From: AP-15 sp963788085
GTDB lineage: Bacteria; Pseudomonadota; Alphaproteobacteria; ATCC43930; CGMCC-115725
Direction of reading: 5' to 3'
Assembly (NCBI GenBank): GCA_963788085.1
Contig: CAWBFS010000046.1
Span: 1-64,000, forward strand
DNA: 64,000 bases
Both the position numbers and the translations under genes were made by a program. This document shows positions 59,013-64,000 of this stretch, in pieces. Every line of letters begins with the position of its first letter. The stretch's first letter is position 1. The notes under the pieces were generated by a model. The model was not told the origin of the DNA. It saw nothing but the letters and a program-made list of their open reading frames with translations, and searched no databases.

Positions 59013-59970
59013 ATGGCCGACGGCGGGTATCTCGAGGATTTCAGGGCGCGCGGTGAGACGATTGCCGAGGCGTGCACGCGTTGTGGCGCGTGCTTCCGGG
59101 CTTGCCCGATGGTTGCGCCGACCGGTCTCGGCAAGGCGGACCCCGGAGAAACTGCGGCCTGCATCATCGACCTGATCACCGGCGGCAGCAGCACGCCGGA
59201 GGCCGCACGCTGGGCATCGGTGTGCAGCGGCAGCGGCAATTGCATTCCGGCCTGCCCCGAGGGCATCGACACGCGGTTCATGGTCCTGCTCGCTCGCGGA
59301 TTTGCGCGGGCGCAATCCGGCGACAAGCCGCTCAACACGCGCTGGCGGCAGGGCTTTCAGACGATGAGCCGCGGCGTGCGGATCCTGTCCCGCCTGCAAT
59401 TGCCGCCCGAGATATTGGCCCGCGTCAGAGGGCAATCCGCGCAGGAGCCGCGCCAAAGCCCGCCCGATGTCGTCTTCTACACCGGGTGCAATGAAACAGC
59501 GGGTCGAGAAACGCGTCGCTCTGCACGAGCGGCCGGTGTTGCCGGCGGTGCAGGCGGCCGTGCGCAAGCTGCTGGCGATCGTACCGGGTGTCGAGCTGGT
59601 CGAGATCGACGTGCCGCGAGTCGGGACCCAGGCCAACAGCCTCACGGTGTTGCCGGAGTTCAAGCGCGACCTCGTTGCGCGGGAGCTCGCCGCCGTGGGC
59701 GATGCCGGGGCGACGAAGCTCGCCACGATTTACCACGCCTGCCACCGCGAGCTTTGCGATGTCGGCACCGGGCGCAGCTTCGAGGTCGTCAATTTCATGG
59801 AGATCCTCGGCGACGGGCTCGGCCTTCATGCCGAGGACCTCTACAAGCGCCTCAAGATGATCAAGGATGTCGACGACATCATCATCGAGACGAGCCCGCT
59901 GATCGCCGAGCACCGGCTCGACCTCGATACGGTCCGCGACGCGCTGGTCCAAGAGTTCGGGGCGTACTGA
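59013..59970 (+). CDS. iron-sulfur CCG-type oxidoreductase subunit, with internal loss
   Basis: The N-terminal half carries two [4Fe-4S] sites: C21-x2-C24-x2-C27-x3-C31-P in ACTRCGACFRACPM and SVCSGSGNCIPACPEGI. It then reads VVFYTGCN, which begins the first CCG domain, but is followed at once, in a shifted frame near 59490, by RVEKRVALHERPVLPAVQAA, IYHACHRELCDVGTGRSFEV and NFMEILGDGLGLHAEDLYKR. In the HdrB/GlpC-like families I know, over 100 residues including a CCG motif lie between these points. A real deletion or an assembly collapse has removed them, so the enzyme is probably inactive as read. Confidence 0.72.
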
Positions 59971-59989
59971 CCAAGTGTCTACTGCGGCG

Positions 59990-60818
59990 ATGCTGATGCG
60001 CCCGATACCGTCGACGGGCGAGCCGATGCCGGTCATCGGGCTCGGCACTTGGCGCGCCTTTGACGTCGGTGCCGATGAGACCGGACGGCGTCCATTGCGC
60101 GAGGTGCTGCAGCTGGCTAGTCGATGACGGCGGCCGGATCATCGATACGTCGCCGATGTACGGCCGGGCCGAGGCGGTCACCGGCGATCTGCTGGCCGAA
60201 TTGGGTGCGCGGCCGCAGAGCTTTCTCGCGACCAAAGTATGGACGACAGGCCGTGAGCGCGGGAGCGAGCAGATGCGGCGCTCGGCTCAGCTGCTGCGCG
60301 CCGAGGTCATCGACCTGATTCAGATCCACAATCTCGTGGACTGGCGCACCCATCTGGCGACGTTGCGCCGGATGAAGGAGGAGGGGAGGCTGCGCTACAT
60401 CGGGATCACCCACTACACGACCGGCGCTTTGCCCGAGCTCGCGCGCATTCTCCGAGCCGAGCCCGGCATCGATTTTGTGCAGCTCGGCTACTCGGTGGCT
60501 GCTCGGGCTGCAGAGACCGAGCTGCTGCCGCTCGCCGCCGAGCGCAGCGTTGCGGTCATTGCCAACCAGCCATTGGAGCGAGGCGATCTGTTCCGCCGCG
60601 TTCGCCGGCATGCATTGCCCGACTGGGCGCGCGAATTCGATTGTGCAAGCTGGGCGGAGCTGTTTCTCAAATACGTGCTGGCCGAGCCCACCGTAACCTG
60701 CGTAATCCCCGCGACCGGCAACCCCGATCATATGAAGGACAATCTCGGTGCCGGCTTTGGCACTCTGCCCGACGCGCGCCAGCGCCGGCAAATCCGCGAG
60801 TTCTGGGACGCGCTCTAG
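59990..60818 (+). CDS. aldo/keto reductase (one frameshift)
   Basis: About 275 residues of a TIM-barrel NADPH-dependent reductase. N-terminus in one frame: RPIPSTGEPMPVIGLGTWRA. After an extra G near 60115: VDDGGRIIDTSPMYGRAEAV (catalytic Asp and Tyr), FLATKVWTTG (Lys), DLIQIHNLVDW (His), YIGITHYTTGALPELARIL and PATGNPDHMKDNLGAGFGTL. Substrate unknown. Start is ATG at 59990 or 59996. Confidence 0.85.
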
Positions 60819-60833
60819 ATCCGCCCTCGGATT

Positions 60834-60925
60834 GTCATCGCGAGCGGAGCGAAGCGATCTCGGGCCGCTCGAACGCCCTTCGGTCGGGATTGCTTCGTCG
60901 CGCAAGGCCCGCCTCGCAATGACCC
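60834..60925. repeat. palindromic repeat GTCATCGCGAGCGGAGCGAA / GCAATGAC
   Basis: GTCATCGCGAGCGGAGCGAA with GCGATC at the left faces GGATTGCTTCGTCGCGC and CCTCGCAATGAC at the right, an inverted pair typical of dispersed TCATTGCGAG-type elements. It fills the gap between convergent genes and may serve as a terminator. Confidence 0.7.
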
Positions 60926-60926
60926 C

Positions 60927-62112
<1,186 letters not shown>

Positions 62113-62352
62113 CAGTATCTCCGGTTCACGACAAGCGGCGTCAACTGAGGATATCGTCCAGCTTTCCGCCATAATACGTCAAGGCGGCGTCATTCATTGT
62201 GATTAAACTTGACATTTATTATGATTTAGTGCAATTGTATTTCTCACATCCACCCCCTAAAAGAGGCAGCCAAATTGCGCTATCGATCAAAAGCCGCACG
62301 CCTTGGCGCTGCGATGGAAGCCGGATTGTTCAGCGCGAGTTCCGAGAAGACG

Positions 62353-62632
62353 ATGCGACGGCCCGACGATTCCCAAGCCTGCATCCGCTCCGCTCTGCGG
62401 CGGCGCCGGCGCACATTGGGCCTGACCCAGAACGACGCGGCCAATCTCCTCGGCATGTCGCGGGTGAGCTATCACCGGATCGAGACCGGGGCTGCGCCGC
62501 ATTCGCTTTGTCGAGATCGCGGCGATTTGCGAGGCCTTCAACTGCCACGTTGGAGAGCTGGTGCAAGATGGCCAGCTCGCCAGTGCCTACGTCCATGCTG
62601 CCAAGGCAATTCTCGGTGAGGCGGCTCCCTGA
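62353..62632 (+). CDS. XRE-family helix-turn-helix protein (one frameshift)
   Basis: About 92 residues with an HTH: SALRRRRRTLGLTQNDAANL, LGMSRVSYHRIETG. After one extra base near 62500 it continues IRFVEIAAICEAFNCHVGEL and YVHAAKAILGEAAP. DNA-binding regulator of unknown target. Its upstream region (62195-62240, TTGACATTTATTATG) is the most A/T-rich near it and is a candidate promoter. Start at ATG 62353. Confidence 0.78.
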
Positions 62633-62659
62633 TCGCCGCAGGCCGGCAACCCGCAAACT

Positions 62660-63307
62660 TTAAAGCAGTGAGGGGTCCGCGCGGTCTCGGTCGAAGGTGA
62701 GGAAGAAGGGCATTGTCAATCGCTGACTCCCCTCTACCCGCAACACCGCATGCTCATGATAAAAGCCGGCGGTAAACGCGACGAGCATGCCCTTCTTCGG
62801 CTTGATCACTGTATCGAGAGCGGTGAAATAGAACTCGCCTCCCTGGTAATCGTCATTGAGGTAGACGATTGCCGAGAAATCGCGGTGCGCCATGGCGTGC
62901 GGCGAGCCGTCGGGATTGGCATTGTCGGCATGAGGCGGCATGTGAATGCCGACTGGCCAGCTCATAATTTGCAGCAGGTCGGGATAGATCGGTTCCGTCA
63001 GACGATAGAATTCCGTAACGAGGGCTGCTGCCTGGCGCTGTGCACTTCGCATATGGTCGGCTAGTTCGCCGTAGGCCTTCGACACATCTGAATGCCAGAT
63101 GAAACGGCCATCCCAAAAGCCTGGAACGCGATTGACGATCCTGGTCGACAGGTCGCGGAATGCCTCGCACAAGCCGTCGCAGATCGTGTGGTCGAGGAAA
63201 TCTTGCGAGTACCAAGCAATGCCGATCCTCCGGGCAAGCCGGGTGCCGCACTGCGTCGCTGTCGCAGAGTTTTCCAACGCGGGTAATTCGGGCCCTGCCG
63301 AGCTCAT
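62660..63307 (-). CDS. 2-oxoglutarate/Fe(II) dioxygenase (prolyl-4-hydroxylase-like)
   Basis: A 215-residue single-domain oxygenase. The iron ligands are H-x-D in IHMPPHADNANPDG and the later H in AFTAGFYHEHAVLRVEGSQR, whose arginine would bind 2-oxoglutarate. FSAIVYLNDDYQGGEFYFTA is the core beta strand pair of the fold. Substrate is unknown; related enzymes hydroxylate proteins or small molecules. Start at ATG 63305-63307; the longer frame upstream is not typical. It is downstream of the DUF6065 gene on the same strand. Confidence 0.88.
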   Translation of the reverse strand: MSSAGPELPALENSATATQCGTRLARRIGIAWYSQDFLDHTICDGLCEAFRDLSTRIVNRVPGFWDGRFIWHSDVSKAYGELADHMRSAQRQAAALVTEFYRLTEPIYPDLLQIMSWPVGIHMPPHADNANPDGSPHAMAHRDFSAIVYLNDDYQGGEFYFTALDTVIKPKKGMLVAFTAGFYHEHAVLRVEGSQRLTMPFFLTFDRDRADPSLL

Positions 63308-63403
63308 TGAGCCGGCTTTGGCCTCGGGCCATTCTGTTGAGTGGGCTGTCGCTCGCCCAACGACGGTCCGGCGGCGCCCCCACTCCAATCTGGATCACCG
63401 GCT

Positions 63404-64000
63404 TCATTCGAGCGGAGCTGCGCGACGTTTGTCGATCGGTGATGCTACGCGCAGCTTGTTGATGTGATTGTCGACCACGACGCCATCAGGGTGACGGCCT
63501 TTGAAGTAGTATTTCAGCCAAGGGTTTCTCAGAGCTTCCGGGTCATTGGCATAAAAGCGCCTCATAAAATCGTTGCGGGAGGTTGCGAACGCGTTGTGCT
63601 GCCGCCCCAACTCCGGGTCTTCCGCAATGTCGTGAATTTCGGGCACACAATCGAGCACCGCCTGCTTCCTGATCGGGAAAATGAAGCAGAAGGGTTCTTC
63701 CTTTTCGAAGACGATCGTGCCGGGCCTCGTGACTTGCCAATTCATCGTGAACGGATAAGGCAGCCAGTTGCTTTCGATGATCCCGGTCAGCGGGTAAATG
63801 CCGTCTTTGGGCGAGTTGAAGGGACCGGTGGCCAGCAGGTCCCACTCGTCGTCGGTGCGAAAAATGTAGTCGGTATGAAAGGTCACAATGCCGCTGGAGA
63901 AATGGGACCGGCAAAAAGCCGAGACCGGTCTTCCGTCGGGCATGGTTTGGAGCGCGCGAACCGTCAAATCTTGCAGTCCGCGGGCCGCCGTTCCAGTCGA
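63404..64000 (-). CDS. DUF6065-family protein (partial, runs off the window)
   Basis: At least 198 residues: PVSAFCRSHFSSGIVTFHTD, YIFRTDDEWDLLATGPFNSP, KDGIYPLTGIIESNWLPYPF, TMNWQVTRPGTIVFEKEEPF. These resemble the DUF6065 family, which is often found next to 2-oxoglutarate oxygenases and similar enzymes in secondary-metabolism-like contexts. The frame is open to base 64000, so the true start lies outside. Its neighbour downstream is such an oxygenase, suggesting a shared operon. Confidence 0.75.
   Translation of the reverse strand, partial: STGTAARGLQDLTVRALQTMPDGRPVSAFCRSHFSSGIVTFHTDYIFRTDDEWDLLATGPFNSPKDGIYPLTGIIESNWLPYPFTMNWQVTRPGTIVFEKEEPFCFIFPIRKQAVLDCVPEIHDIAEDPELGRQHNAFATSRNDFMRRFYANDPEALRNPWLKYYFKGRHPDGVVVDNHINKLRVASPIDKRRAAPLE

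Overview
The window is GC-rich chromosomal DNA (roughly 65% by eye) from an alphaproteobacterium. The evidence is gene content and protein style: a transaldolase/glucose-6-phosphate isomerase fusion behind transketolase, an LdtR-like MarR regulator, a valine catabolism operon, S4 and BipA of alphaproteobacterial type, an HpnP-like radical SAM protein, and palindromic intergenic repeats typical of this class. The order cannot be fixed from the sequence; a Rhodospirillales or Rhizobiales relative is plausible.

A property of the whole window is that many genes, including ones that should be essential (alaS, tkt, pgi), are broken by single-base insertions or deletions whose correction restores full-length proteins. 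I read most of these as base-calling or assembly errors and annotate such genes as one locus, stating where the frame changes. This differs from the real decay and insertions at 41-49 kb and 54-58 kb.

Layout. 1-10 kb holds housekeeping genes on the minus strand (tkt with tal-pgi, an anti-sigma-K remnant, a VapBC pair, a CorC/HlyC protein, rpsD, typA), then tRNA-Ser. 10.3-11.1 kb is a lower-GC FkbM-like gene, probably acquired. 11-21 kb has a TPR lipoprotein, alaS, a GT87-like membrane protein, a DUF442 phosphatase-like protein, an LdtR-like regulator, and a valine operon (isobutyryl-CoA dehydrogenase, 3-hydroxyisobutyryl-CoA hydrolase, 3-hydroxyisobutyrate dehydrogenase). 21-32 kb has ABC uptake genes for amino acids, an alcohol dehydrogenase, cupins, an EthD-like protein, a GST and the radical SAM protein. 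32-41 kb has glycerate kinase, a PepSY protein, a paired chromate transporter joined to an MscS channel with a cyclic-nucleotide domain, a fatty acid hydroxylase-type enzyme, a glycosyltransferase and katG.

The accessory core is 41-49 kb. Fragments of at least three related luciferase-like monooxygenase (LLM) genes are interspersed with four small toxin-antitoxin or toxin-immunity modules (VapBC with RHH antitoxin, VapBC with AbrB antitoxin, colicin-E5-like RNase with partner, DUF433/DUF5615), an IS5 remnant and an IS701-family element. Two of the modules lie between direct duplications of LLM sequence. 49-54.5 kb has an MFS transporter, threonylcarbamoyl-AMP synthase, an LLM oxidoreductase, and Rieske dioxygenase large and small subunits.

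At 54.6-58.5 kb a GmrSD-like (DUF262 plus HNH) gene is split by a compact 2.1-kb element. The element has two divergent genes whose start codons overlap in one CCATGG, and it is bordered by CTAG on both sides. I do not recognise its 545-residue main protein, which is the best candidate here for something undescribed. The window closes with a CCG-type iron-sulfur protein, an aldo/keto reductase, an acyl-CoA dehydrogenase, an XRE regulator, a 2-oxoglutarate/iron oxygenase and a DUF6065 protein that runs off the end.
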